Positions 1 to 11,484 of a DNA stretch of 64,000 bases are shown piece after piece. Position numbers and translations under genes: made by a program. The stretch covers positions 5,911,158 through 5,975,157 of the forward strand of contig CM056391.1 of the NCBI GenBank assembly GCA_029718625.1, given 5' to 3'. The notes beneath the pieces are model-generated. The model had not been told where the DNA came from, made no database searches, and was given only the letters and a program-made list of their open reading frames with translations. This DNA comes from Synaphobranchus kaupii (Eukaryota; Chordata; Actinopteri; Anguilliformes; Synaphobranchidae). Position 1 is the first letter of the stretch. Each line of letters begins with the position of its first letter.

Positions 1-349
1 CGAGTCCTTTCCATTCCTTCTTAAAACCATAATTTCCCCCAATACTGATTGCATTTGACAATCAACATAACTGATGGGAATTTCTGTCATCGTCAAGACT
101 GTAATATAGACACAATATCATGTAAGCAGACATGTTAATGTAACACAATTAAATGCAACATAATTTCCCCAGCCAAATATGTTAGCTTGAAGTAGTTGTA
201 TTTTTGAAATCAGTGAAAAATGATATCTACTGGTATCTTAAATTGTCACGATAAAACATGACATGTTGTCACTGAAAATGATCGGTAGCAAGTGTGAACC
301 GATGTTATGTTAAGGGAACCTGCGTATGTCACTGTACCACAACAAGGAA

Positions 350-720
350 ATCATTAAACACTGAGATTATTTTGTGTGGCTGTTGTTCATAGATTGTGTA
401 TGAAATTTGTCGGACTCAAATAAAACTTAACAAAAAAAAAAAAAAAAGAAAGAAAAGTTGGTCACAAAAAAAGAAAAGATGCTGTTGAGCCAGACTCGTT
501 GAGCTGTTCGGTGGTGGTTGAAGGGAGTTTCCCCCTCATCACTGTAAGGTGCTTTGAGTGTGAGAAAGGCGCTATATAAATGCAAGGCATTATTATTATT
601 ATTATAATTTAAGAGGCTTTGCACTGAGAGACTAGTCACTGTACTGTGTAAATGCAGAGTCACTGCTGTGACAGTCGCTGAATATTAAGAGTCATTCCCA
701 AACTAAGGCCTCACTCAGTG
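350..720 (+). repeat. Unexpanded paralogue of the VNTR flanking segment, with a SINE/LINE tail inserted
   Basis: An AATAAA at about 420 is followed by an A-rich run and then GAGCCAGACTCGTTGAG. The same order, AATAAA then GCCAGACT(T/G)GTTG, stands just left of both large VNTR arrays (27.74-27.79 kb and 40.91-40.94 kb). At 637-660 there is a single degenerate VNTR-like unit (CACTGTACTGTGTAAATGCA). The next stretch (about 670-715) resembles the sequence right of both arrays. This is probably the same ancestral intergenic segment without array expansion. Alignment by eye only. Confidence 0.5.
507..606 (+). repeat. 3' tail of a teleost SINE/LINE-type retroposon
   Basis: GTGCTTTGAGTGTGAGAAAG followed by GCGCTATATAAATGCAAGGC and a (TTA)n run is the usual 3' end of several fish retroposons, which terminate in a short simple repeat. 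Only the tail is present; the 5' part is not recognisable. It interrupts the VNTR-flank segment. Confidence 0.6.
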
Positions 721-1537
721 TGGTTTATGGAAATAAAAACCTCTCGTTACTTGTCTGCCTGGTAAATGCACACTGCCTAGCCTGGAGTGGTCTAGCAATG
801 ACCAAAGACTGATAATTGTCTTTAGAACTTGTTAGCTTCTTGTGTCAGTAATTCAGGGGTTGGGCTTCATGCTGATTGGATGACTGATTTTTGTATTGAA
901 GAAATAATTACTCTTGTTTTTCTTGCTAAACGTTCTTAGTGAGAGTCACTGACCTCATACAGGTCAGTGGTAAGAAGCCCTCCCTTTCAAAAAAAATTAG
1001 TTAAAAAAACGTTTGTGTTGTTTACCAGTCGGTGTGCCTGACCACTATTTGGGAGAAGACTGAAACCCAAAGCATTAACAAGCCGTGTATGAGCTTTGCT
1101 AAACTAACATAACGCAAGTGGTCTGATTCCCCAATGAGCCCTTACCCAGAGTCTCTTTTAAGGTTAAACTGGTTGCCTCATCAATCTGCATCAGCACGCT
1201 GGCATGTAAGAGTATTTTAAACTATGTATATGACCCAAGGTCTGCTTTTCATGCAACTGCTCGACAGAAAAACAAAGTTTTATATCCTTAGTCCCATTTT
1301 AAGGGGTTGAGCAGAATGAATATGGCAGCACAGCACAGCACGCTTCTCTGTATGTTAATGAAAGAATAGATTCTCAGATATTTAGGCCTCTTCCTGCAGA
1401 AACCACGGAGCTGACTTGAGGCAGAATGGCGAACATACAAACGGGTGCATTGAGCTGATTTATGTGAAATGCAGTGGCACGGGAGACAGCATGCACACTG
1501 AATTAAGAGCCTATGGGGCATCAGGGCAGAGGCAGAC

Positions 1538-1880
1538 GGTTTGGGCAGTGGCCTGGTTTGCGTATGGCCTGGTTGGGCGTGGCCTGGATGACTGTGGCCT
1601 GGTTTGGGCAGTGGCCTGGTTTGGGTGTGGCCTCATTTGTGCATGACCCAGTTTGAGTGTGGCCTGGGCTGTGTCCGAATCAGCACCCTTCCATACTATT
1701 GAGTAGACTTTTTGCATAGACTGGGCGAGAATGTATTTAAGTAGGTGAAATTTTCTCTAAATGTAAAATACTTAAAACCCCCGAATGATATACTTACTTC
1801 CGGGGTTTCGCTTAGTATATTCGGGAGCATACTTTTCAAGAATTTGACTGAGCGTGGCCTGGTTTAGGCCTGGCTCTGGT
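1538..1880. repeat. Degenerate GTGGCCTGGTTTGGG minisatellite split by a MITE
   Basis: Imperfect copies of a 15-22 bp unit built on GTGGCCTGGTTTGGGC run from 1538 to about 1665 and resume at about 1853-1880 after an inserted miniature transposon. It lies in the intron just upstream of exon 3 of gene A. The open frames across it are repeat-derived. Confidence 0.6.
1666..1845 (+). mobile_element. Truncated MITE with GGGCTGTGTCCGAATCAG terminus
   Basis: It begins GGGCTGTGTCCGAATCAG. Its next 150 bp match, in inverse orientation, the right part of the full element at 47302-47963, sharing ACCCTTCCATACTATT, AAATTTTCTCTAAAT and ATACTTACTTCC. The opposite terminus is missing. The same terminal sequence bounds the element at 13834-14387, so there are at least three family members in the window. 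Confidence 0.7.
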
Positions 1881-1999
1881 ACAGGCTTGAGGATTTGGCA
1901 GGTCAGAGCTCTACCCTCTGGTGAGACTGGTACCCTGAAAGGGCTCCAGTGTGAAATGCAATCTGGCCTCACACTGAATCACTTCTTCCTCTGTTACAG

Positions 2000-3715
2000 T
2001 GTGCAGAGATGGAGGAGGGGAGGACTCATTCACTCCTTATTAAGGAGGAGAGACTCAAGGAGAACCTGGGACACCCCAACCACCAGGAGGAGCTCAAGAA
2101 CAGGGAGGAGAGTAAGTAGAGCGGTCAAACTCCTGTAAATACAGTCGTCACATTGGATCGTTTGGTCCATTAACGCCATACATATGTATTTAAATGCAGT
2201 AGTGCATTAAGACTGTATATATACTCCTTAATTATGAGAGCTGAAGGTCGCCTCTTCATTTCAATAATCTAGTCACTTTTTTCACCCCCAGATATGCTAT
2301 GTACTTGGTGGAATTCTCACTTTGATTCTCACAATTTGTGTTATTATACATTTTTGCAACTATACTATTGTTCAATTAACCTTACCACAGGCACTTGTAA
2401 GTTTAGCTAGCACATACAAGATAAAAAAAATGTTCACCCCCTACCGCGGGTGTGTTACCCAACCAGTACACTCTTATTAATTGCTACTTGAAATGTCGGT
2501 GAATTACGAATCTAGGCCTTTTAAACGCGTCAGCTAAATGCCTAAAACGTAAATGTGATTCCATCCATTTAACCCTAATCTAAATCCTGGGAGGAACGGT
2601 GTGTGGAACTCCGTATTTAGGAACATTTTTCATTTGTTCCAGCATTCCGGCCTGTCGTGCGGTCACGTGCTGGGACTGAAGGAGCTCTTGTTTTGGAGAC
2701 ACACAACATTCCCGAAGGGGAAGTCGGCGCTCCGAGAGCCAGACGGGAAGTTTGGCAAGTTAGTCGACCAGAGACCACCCTCAAGGTAGAGCCAGAGAAT
2801 AATAGTGTTACCAAGACGCTCCAGCACAGAGGAACTGAACACAGGGCAGAAGGACTGAACAGGCTGGACTCTGAGTTTGTCATATTTGAAAGACCGGGCC
2901 AGCTGGGGTCTTACTGTACACAAGGGGGCGCCGTCACAGATACAGAGGATCCGTGTTGCTCTTACTCTACGGAAACGGACCCACAGAGCCTGTGCTTTCA
3001 CTCAGAGCTGCAGTCGGTTCCTCCAGCAGAGGGATGCGCGATTAACGATCTCTCCTCTTTACATTTAAACCCGAGGAATATAACCGACTCTGTTAAGGTA
3101 GCAGCGGAGACACACTCAGCATTGAACAAAAGGCCCATGTCTGGACCAGCTCATAAGAAATACAGACTTTACAGAGACATGCCGTATAGAGAGACCGCTC
3201 AGCTGCAAAACGGTGGCACCCTGTATCCCAGCCACGCCCAAATACCTGCCAGAGAAAACCAGGGAGATTCAAAATCTGGTGCCTCGTTTAGGAAGGGATA
3301 TTCCTTCTGTGGCCTCCAGGCCGCCAAGAGTGGCTACAGAAATGGAGCAGGAGAGAGGCTCTTCATTTGCACGTACTGCGGCAAGAGCTTCTCTCGACCG
3401 AGGAACCTCGAAACTCACCTGAGGGTGCACACCGGAGAGAAACCGTTCAGCTGCACGCAGTGCGGGAAGAGCTTCAGTCAGCTGTGCAGCCTCAAAACGC
3501 ACCTGAGCGTACACACGGGGGAGAGACCGTTCCGCTGCGCGCAGTGCGGCAAGCGCTTCGCTCAGCCGGGCTACCTCAAGAGGCATCAGACGGTTCACAC
3601 GGGAGAGAAACCGTTCAGATGCACGCAGTGTGACAAGAGCTTCTCCTTTTTAAGTAATCTCATCAGACACCAGGGACTGCACGCAGGAGGGAAAGTGTTT
3701 ACTGGTAGCCTGTGA
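2000..3715 (+). CDS. Zinc-finger gene A, exons 3-4 (5' part outside the window), 4 C2H2 fingers
   Basis: Two exons are supported: 2000-2111 (after CTGTTACAG, before GTAAGT) and 2643-3715 (after GTTCCAG, ending TGA). Exon 3 starts in phase 0 and ends in phase 1; exon 4 continues in frame. Exon 3 encodes CAEMEEGRTHSLLIKEE, the conserved acidic IKEE box. Exon 4 gives a linker of about 240 residues (WQVSRPETTLKVEPENN, then a [15 protein letters not shown] block) and four C2H2 fingers (3362-3682) joined by HTGE(K/R)PF linkers. Helix contact strings are RPRNLET, QLCSLKT, QPGYLKR and FLSNLIR. LIKEE and LKVE fit the SUMO consensus. The linker is closest to genes B and E. No coiled-coil exon lies in the preceding 2 kb, so exons 1-2 should be left of the window. 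Probably a nuclear sequence-specific DNA-binding protein; target unknown. Confidence 0.85.
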
Positions 3716-3789
3716 GGGAGCTGTCAAAAGACACATTTTATCAGTCTTACCTGAAACGACTTAACAAAGCTGTAATCTGGGAAATTGCA

Positions 3790-3900
3790 GGTGCAATTGC
3801 AGGGTGGGGTAGGGTAAGGTGGGGCGCTGCGGGGTGAGGCAGGGTGGGGCAGGGTAAGGTGGGGCGCTGCGGGGTGAGGCAGGGTGAGGCAGGACACTGC
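3790..3900. repeat. Short G-rich minisatellite
   Basis: Two imperfect copies of a roughly 54-bp unit made of GGGTGGGGCAGGGTAAGGTG blocks lie just downstream of the gene A stop codon. No coding potential. Confidence 0.6.
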
Positions 3901-4251
3901 ATCACAGGCAGATTGCTGCTGAGAGGTTTGTTCCTGATATAGTGGATTCATAGTTTAATCAACATCCAAAATCCAGCCTTTATTCTTCTTGATCCAGAGC
4001 AAGGCTTCCTCTGCTCATCTGTATCTTAATGAAGATTGAATCTTTAAGGTTAGTTTTGTTTTTTGTTTTTTTTACAGAAGAGATCCCAGTGTTTCATGGT
4101 ACAGTTTTCCCAGACTTAAAATGTTAAAACAGATGGGAAAATATTTGCTAAGTTTTTATATTTTATATTTTAATCTAAATCTATGCATATATCTGTTTTA
4201 TCTGTTTAATGTGCACATAATGACTAGTAAATGCATGCCTGTGTGTAATGA

Positions 4252-4272
4252 CCCCCCCCCCCCCCCCCCCCC
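4252..4272. repeat. Poly-C tract, 21 bp
   Basis: Uninterrupted run of 21 C residues in the 3' flank of gene A. A second C run of 24 lies at 32150-32173 downstream of gene E. Lengths in such tracts may be assembly-sensitive. Confidence 0.8.
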
Positions 4273-4295
4273 TTTGATTTATTTTAATTGTGTTT

Positions 4296-4410
4296 CCATG
4301 TGATTAAATACACACACATGTATATGTTATCATTTGATTAAATACACACACATGTACATGTTATCATGTGATTAAATACACACACATGTACATGTTATCA
4401 TGTGATTGCA
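4296..4410. repeat. 34-bp tandem repeat, about 3.4 copies
   Basis: The unit TGATTAAATACACACACATG plus TACATGTTATCATG recurs with period 34 and few mismatches. Confidence 0.75.
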
Positions 4411-4437
4411 TTTACATATGCATATTTTAGAAATTCA

Positions 4438-4443
4438 AATAAA
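4438..4443 (+). terminator. Possible polyadenylation signal of gene A
   Basis: AATAAA about 720 bp after the gene A stop codon, in the correct orientation, with T/GT-rich sequence just after it. Intervening repeats make the choice uncertain. Confidence 0.4.
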
Positions 4444-4959
4444 GCCTATCGGTTTCTATTTCTTGTGTGGACTGATAATTTTGTAGTTGAGAACGTTTAG
4501 CAAACATTTGAACAGGGCACTTCACTTGAATGGCTATGATTGAATTATGGCTGAATTAAATACACATAAATAAGGTAAGGGGCTTTACGAGGATACTATA
4601 TCACTCGTAACGTTTATGCTTATTAGGAGAGGTGAACGCTGATATCTGTTGTTTCATATGGTATCAATGCTGTTTGGCAGGCTAATTTTTTTGATTTTAT
4701 AACACAGCTTCATCATTGGAACATGTGGTGAAAATAATGCACTACCATCAATACTGTGGATATAATTCACGTGAAAATATATTTTAAAAAACACATTTTC
4801 CAAATGAAGTCACAGTAAGATAAGTAAATTATGATCACTGAGCGTCACTGGATACCAACAGCAATAAACAAATCATCGTTAAACTAAAACAGCTCTTAAA
4901 TCAACAATGTTTGTAAGGTTCCTTAAATTAACGCAATATATCCAAAAGTTGCAAACTAG

Positions 4960-5209
4960 GTCGAATTGCGCCCGGTTTCCACATATTACGGTAATTTACG
5001 GTAACATTAATATTCCGTCACTTTCGTCTCCTCTGCAGTCCGGAAGTAAATGGTGTATGGGCAACAAACTGTATTCTCCATCACTTTGGATTAATGTGAA
5101 ACCCTGCGACGCCTAATTGTACTTCGTCGAGTGCATTATTAGACTGTACGTACATACTATACAAAGCCTCTCATAAATATTTCGTTAGAAGCGTGTTGTG
5201 TACAGCACA
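4960..5209 (+). promoter_or_regulatory. Putative TATA-less promoter and 5'UTR of gene B
   Basis: CCGGAAGT (5040-5047), a consensus ETS-family site, lies 163 bp upstream of the gene B start codon. No TATA box is evident at a suitable distance. Gene C has a comparable GCGGAAGTA upstream of its start, suggesting a shared housekeeping-style promoter. The transcription start cannot be fixed from sequence. Confidence 0.4.
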
Positions 5210-8200
5210 ATGTCGATTATTTTTCATAAACAGCTGGCCTCCATTATGGAGGTGTTAACAGCTGCGGCAGTGGCAGAAATAAGCAAACTTGTAGATGACG
5301 GTTATGCGGTCTTACATTTGGAAATGTCCCAACACGTGAAAGAGAACGAAGCTCTGAAGAAGAAACTACAAAAAATGGAGCTACGGGTTTCGCGGGCTTG
5401 TCCAGAGAGAACAGACGCACGAGACAGTCCTGCGAATAGTCGCCTTTTAGAAGTGCAAGTTCGCCATGAATCCAGAGGAACTAAAGGTGGGTTGGGTAGT
5501 AGCCTATGTACTGCCTTTCGAGGACCTCCACATCATTATAGGCTACCTGGTGAAATCATCAAATTATTTTCTCTAAGTGTCAACAGGGACCGCAAGCTGA
5601 TGATTAACGAATTATTTTTTACTCGTTAAAATAAATTTAAATATCGCAAAACGTGTCATTTGCTAGGCGGTCATAGACTCATACATGCGTAAATGCATAG
5701 GCTACAATTAGTGAGTTCTGATTTTTTCATGTCACAAACATTATTTTTATTTAAAAACCTTTATTCGAAGTAGCTGAAAAGTTGTGGTTCGTCGGAACGT
5801 TGATGAAATATTATTTGTCATTCACCACAACCTTTTTTTGCAACTTTGTGTAAAATGCCAAATTTCTATAGCACAGCTTTGGAGAAATCCTCCACCAGAA
5901 GAAAATAAAGTAATTGTTATCACAGGACGTCTGTAATGTTAATGGCCGATTCGGACTGGATAAAGTACCTATCTCTGTAATCAGCGTCTAGAATTACAGA
6001 GATGGGAGTGTCTACTCCATTTTGTCGTCACACCGAAAATGTTACCCACGAGTCATACGACGTTTCACATCCAATCTTCACTGCAAACGGATTGCTTCTC
6101 CTAGAAAATCGCTGGCAAGGAGCAATTGAAAAGATGCAGGCGCCAAAAAAGAAAAACTAAAGTGGAGACAATGTTCGCATGGCAAACTGTCCACAAAAAG
6201 CATGATGAATCCTGCATTACACCTCTTTATTAAAGTTAGCTTAAATAGTACACTGTTAGGCGAGACCATAACATGTACGTAAGGCTATAGCTAGGCTACA
6301 ATAGCTTACAAGCCACAAGCGTTGCCCCACTGGAGCCTACTTTTGAGCCTGTGTTTTTTTTTTGCTCTCTGTCTTCTTATTTAATGTAACTTTACACTTA
6401 ATTTACAGGTCGGCCAATAGTTGTGGCTTGCACTTGGACTGAAGAGAACACAACCAAAAGCGTCCTCGAGTACTTACATGAAAAACCAGGAGAAAAGACT
6501 GGGGAAAACTTATTTCTCACAGGAAAATTACCGGGCTTGTGTTTTGCTAATGAGCAAATAGTTGGTTTATAGGAGGAATCATGATCTCATGTTGGTGGAG
6601 CTCCAGTTGGAGACTTGAGGTTCAAGCCAATTGATCCACTGACTTACATCATAGTAACACTGGCTAAAACTTGGTAGAATCAATATGAATGGCAGGAAAC
6701 GAATCGTATACATTGGAACTTCCCTTTACAGATGGTCTGAAGGGAGAGCGTCTGGTACTGGCACTAAAGTGATTTGTAATCAAACAGTTGTATCTTTAAG
6801 TTTCCCTCCTGTTTCAGAGAGCTGTTTTCAGGCGTTAGGGAAGCCAGCGGCCAGCGGGTCGCACACAGGTGGACGGAACACACCTGTGTCTGGCGCTAAC
6901 GCTCCCGACCAACCTGCCATTTCAACCCACAAGGTAAGCTCACCTGTCCGGCAGGCTTCGGTGGACACTTAGCTGCCTGCTCCTCGCCAAATGAAACAAA
7001 GTCCACATAATTGCCTACGACGAGATATTTATCTAACCGTAGGTAATTATCAAGTTCAAATTGAGCACTTAAGGGACTTGCTTGTTCTATTTTTGTTGGA
7101 AAATTTTTTATTTGCTATGCATTTGAGGGTTTAACAGCTGGATCTTTTGGTGGAGTAGTAACTCTTTTCCTCCCGGGTATAGCTGTTACAGTGTGCAGAC
7201 ACGGAGGAGAGGAGGACTGAAGTACTTCTTATAAAGGAGGAGAGAGTGGAAGAGGACAGAGACCCACAGGGAGAGATGAACACCAGTGAGGAGAGTAAGT
7301 GACCTTGTTTGCGTAACTCTAGTAGATTTAGACGCTGTGAATCGGCATGAAGCTCTAAAGAAGTCGTTATTCTGTGGTAAAACCATGTCACTGAGCACCA
7401 TTTGCTTTTCACCATTTCATTTTCACACTTGAAACCACAGTTTAATTTGCATATTAATTTTGTTGTTTTTAATCCTCCCACCAGGAGCCGTGGAGTGGAG
7501 GGCAGGCAGCAGGGAAAAGCGTCCCGTTCAGGAAACGCAGAATAAACCAGCGAATCACACAGAGGAGCTCACTGAGCAGCACAGGACGAGACGCGCTGTT
7601 TGGGAGGTCAGTGGACTGGAATCTGCTCTTAAAGCAGAGGGAAAGGGCGAATGTGTGGAGACGCCCCAGCACAGAGGAACTGAACACAGGGCAGAAGGAC
7701 TGAACAGGCTGGACTCTGAGTTTGTAATGTTTGAAAGACCAGGCCAGCTGGGGTCTTACTGTACACAAGGGGGCGCCGTCACAGAGACAGAGGATCCGTG
7801 TTGCTCTTACTCTACAGAAACGGACTCGGAGAGCCTGTCCTTTCACTCTGAGCTGCAGCTTACTCCTACGAAAGATAACGCCGGTCATACCAGCCTTTCA
7901 GTGAGTTCCCATGATGTGAAACCAGAGGTACCGGCGGACACTGTGTCCATTAAGATAGAAGCGGATATTCATCCCACCTGGAGTGGGGGGTCAGTGTCAG
8001 AGATTGTGTATACAGAGCACACACATTGCCCTGAGGACAGCGGTGGACAGGCAGCACAGACGGATAATGTTTACATATTGTGTCTGCCGTATAATCAAAC
8101 TGCGGCTAAGGGAAGCGTAGCAACAGCACCAAAATCAAACCCAGGAGACGTAAGCGGGACTCCACTCTATGAGAGAAGGTACGCAGCGTCAAAAGGCTTT

Positions 8201-8680
8201 AGGATTCTCCGCAATGCCTGCACAAGAAAGAGGAAGTTCATCTGCAAGTACTGTGGGAAGGGCTTCCCTCGCGCCAAGGAGCTGGAGATACACCAGAGAG
8301 TGCACACGGGAGAGAAACCGTTCAGCTGCACTCACTGTGGGAAGCGCTTCACGCAGAAGTGCAACCTCAAAACTCACGTGAGCATCCACACCGGGGAGAA
8401 ACCGTTCCGCTGCCTGCAGTGCGGAAAGCGCTTTGTTCAGTCGGGCTATCTGAAAGCGCACCAGAGAGTCCACACGGGAGAGAAACCGTTCAGCTGCGCC
8501 AAATGCGGGAAGAGGTTCGGCCAGTCGTCGTATCTCAGGTCCCATCAGAGCGTCCACACGGGGGAGAAACCGTTCAGCTGCGCGCACTGCGGCAAGTGTT
8601 TCACTCGTTCGTGTCACCTGAAGAGACATCAGAGTGTTCATGTGCCTGGTGGTAACTGTACCGATGTGAACTTATTTTGA
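5210..8680 (+). CDS. Zinc-finger gene B, complete 4-exon gene, 5 C2H2 fingers, 563 aa
   Basis: Exons are 5210-5486, 6818-6933, 7192-7294 and 7485-8680, all with GT-AG junctions and compatible phases (1, 0, 1). The upstream GTG at 5198 was rejected in favour of the ATG at 5210, which matches the exon 1 length of gene C (277 bp). Exon 1 encodes the coiled coil [20 protein letters not shown] then [15 protein letters not shown]. Exon 2 is a short polar linker. Exon 3 has [11 protein letters not shown]. Exon 4 has an acidic linker and five fingers (about residues 417-551), helix strings RAKELEI, QKCNLKT, QSGYLKA, QSSYLRS and RSCHLKR, every one with full C2H2 ligands. IKEE (K146), LKAE, VKPE and IKIE match psi-K-x-E, suggesting SUMO attachment. 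Expected to be a nuclear DNA-binding regulator. The first 130 bp of exon 4 match gene D almost exactly, whereas the middle matches A and E. Confidence 0.92.
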
Positions 8681-8716
8681 TGAGTAAGTCACTCAAGATA
8701 AGGGTATAATGTGCTA

Positions 8717-8722
8717 AATAAA
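8717..8722 (+). terminator. Polyadenylation signal of gene B
   Basis: AATAAA lies 37 bp after the gene B stop codon in the correct orientation, which would give a very short 3'UTR. Confidence 0.5.
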
Positions 8723-8876
8723 GTAAGCAGAGGAATCCACTATGTAGGGAAATTATAGTTTATAAAGGGTTGCTGTAATGGTGCTTGGCCAGCCCAAAGC
8801 CCTATGTTGCCTGCAACTCACCTGTGTAAGTGTTACCCTGTGTTCACACGTTAGTGGAAAAACTTTCCGCAAACTT

Positions 8877-10296
8877 GGGGGGTATTTCACAAAGCTGGCT
8901 AAGAAAATCCCAGCTTACTAAAATAAGCCTGGCTTCAATTAGCCAGGTTAGACAGCGTGGATAAATTCCGTTTCACAAAGCTAGACTGCAGCTCAAGAGT
9001 TGAAGCTAATTCAAGCCTGATGAAAGCCAGGTTTGAGGAAAGTTATGTGCGCGTTCATGGACTATTTAAACAGCCCGATTAAGTGAATGTCAATTTAAGA
9101 TTCGATCAGAGTAAATTGGCAAAATAACATACAGTGTCGTTTACAGCTGGAGAACAGGAAATCATGCAGTTTTATGAAGATGACAAGTCTATAATTACAA
9201 AAAAGGCAACGCCACAGTAATTAATAAAGCGAGAGACGCAGCCTGGGAATCGATTGCGGAGCGCATAAATGTGTAGCCTACTTTAGTCTTATTGCATGTG
9301 CTCTGCATCTCCTGAATTAAAAAAAAGTATTTTAATAGTAGGCTACTTTTTGTTGTGTAGCGATTTAGAAGCAGTCACAGTGGGACAAAAAGGACCGGAA
9401 TACAAATCAAAATGTTGGCGAAGAGGCAAGCAGAGTTGCAGATCATCTATAGAAATGGTGAAATGATGATCATATAGCCAGATAGCTGTGGTAAAACTAA
9501 CAGTGCAAAAAGGTATTGGCCTTCTGCATGTATCGGTTAAAGGTTAGTGCGTAGGCTATTTGGTTATGCTGACAGTGCGTGTATGAAAACCATTTGGCTG
9601 CCTGTACATTGATGCTGTGAAACTATAAAATAACCTATTAAATAGGGTACCTACAATTCTGTAAAAACCTTCCTTGGTGTGCAGTTTGTTATGAATGTTA
9701 TAAGGACATTTAGGAGTGCCACTTGCCAAGGGATGTCAATGAACGGACATGTCATGATTGAAACCGAACCAGACACATTTGTTTTTATACACTACATAAT
9801 CGGGTCCAATATTTCCATTAATGACCATATATGTTGCGAATGTCTACGTCATTCTGTATGTCAATAAAGAATGGCTTTTTTGAGATATCCTACCAAAAAA
9901 CTGTCTAAAACATAAATTTTAAATGGTTTAATAATATTATGACATAAAGGGAATTATTTTATAGCATAGCCTGCAAATAAAAACAAAGTCAAAAACTTGA
10001 ATTGTAAATGTTTTAACAATGTGACAACATAAAAAGGAATTACTTGACAAAAAAGGGTCTGAAACATCTAAGCCAGTGGTCCACGGTGTCACTGTAACAC
10101 CGGCTGCAAATAAGTCAAGCTTGAACCACGTTAGCCTGCTCCTGACCAGGCTAGCCTCAACGCATATGTTGCCTTAGCGACATAACTGGCATCTAGTCAA
10201 GCTTGCGTCGTGAAACAGAGTTATCCGAGAACCTATCCAGACTTACTGAAATAAGCCAGGTTTACAGCTTAATTGCGCTTTGTGAAATACCCTCCC
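8877..10296. mobile_element. Decayed DNA transposon with GGTATTTCACAAAGC inverted ends (Harbinger-like?)
   Basis: Left end GGGGGGTATTTCACAAAGC and right end GCTTTGTGAAATACCCTCCC are inverted repeats. About 80 bp further in at each side stay recognisably inverted (AATAAGCCTGGCTT and AATAAGCCAGGTTT). At 9226-9276 an open stretch reads KARDAAWESIAERINV then stop. It resembles the first helix of Myb/SANT-like domains of PIF/Harbinger-type elements, so the superfamily is a guess. No intact transposase frame remains. The element at 50338-50860 carries a similar right terminus. Confidence 0.55.
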
Positions 10297-11210
10297 AGGT
10301 CTAAACAACAGGCCACAGGTCTTTTCCCGCTCCTGAGGTCACTATGGCGATTAAGCCCATTGCGCAAAATGGCGCAAATAACAGGTTTTTCAAAGCAAAA
10401 TGGTGGACGACAAGTTCTGTCCTGATCAGCATGATGGAGGGGGGAAATGTATCCACCTGCAAAAAATTTGCCATGATTTGAAAGTTTGTCTTACACACAA
10501 GGAAATCCCCCCCGTAAATCACCATGCTTGAATTTGGATGTCCTAGCTGGTTTCCTGTTGCACTAGAGTTCTCCAAGATTCTATCAACTTTTCACCTGAA
10601 ATACATTTGGTAAATGGATGGGGAAAGCACGGCCTGCTTTCCTGGTAAAATATGTCCTGTATCTTACCCTAGATGATGATTTGTCACCTCAGCATATATG
10701 TAATGCAATGTGCATCTAAAAAGTGAGATGTGTCAATTCCATATATCCTCAGGCCATCTATTCTTGGGTCAGATTTGTTTCAATGGTTGCAGTAACCAGT
10801 GTAGTTTTAAATGGAAGTTATCTGTGTGTATTGATTACACTACAAAACATTTTGTATGAAAATGTGTATCTTACCTTTAAATTATTAATAGGCTACATGT
10901 TAATGTATAGTTATAATAGTTACACTTTGGAATGATGAAATAAATATCTGTAAAACCTGAAGACTATGGTTTCCATACTGTAGTTAATGGTGTGTTGTTT
11001 CAGAGCTAAACGGAAAACTATTTGACTAACATTTACGAGGATTTATCAATTCAGTCCTGATAGTAATTTCCAGTGAGTTATCCGTTTAAAGTTTTTTAGC
11101 AGAGTACGTTTTTTTTTAGCATTTGTACATAAACATTGGGAAGTCAATGGAGCAATACTTATATTATTACTTCGAGAAATTGAATCCAGTACTGGGTACT
11201 GGTTCATCGC

Positions 11211-11484
11211 CTCCCAGAAGCGGAAGTAATGCATGATCCGTGGGGTCACTGGGTGGGATCCGGTGGGACTTGCGAGCAGCGCATGCGCATTAGCTTGGTA
11301 CCGTAAACCCAGTCCGCTAATTTTCTGAGCCTATTTCAGAATGTTTCACGTCACGAATAGTGCTGTTTAGACGTTTTGCGATATCGGTTTTCTTTCACGT
11401 GTTGTTCTAAAAATACAAACCATCATCTCGAACAATTGCAAACGTGAAATGGTCCCGTATAGTCACAGACACTAGCAAGCCGTG
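11211..11484 (+). promoter_or_regulatory. Putative promoter and 5'UTR of gene C with NRF1 and ETS sites
   Basis: GCGGAAGTA (11220-11228) is ETS-like. GCGCATGCGCAT (11279-11290) is an essentially perfect NRF1 palindrome, 195 bp before the start codon. No TATA box. Such combinations are typical of broadly expressed or germline TATA-less promoters. Activity is inferred from motifs and position only. Confidence 0.5.

Noticed and set aside
3269..3598. Antisense and frame-shifted open frames across the finger exons (also 8189-8641, 46756-47136 and others)
   Set aside because: Shadows caused by the regular codon pattern of C2H2 fingers and HTGEKP linkers.
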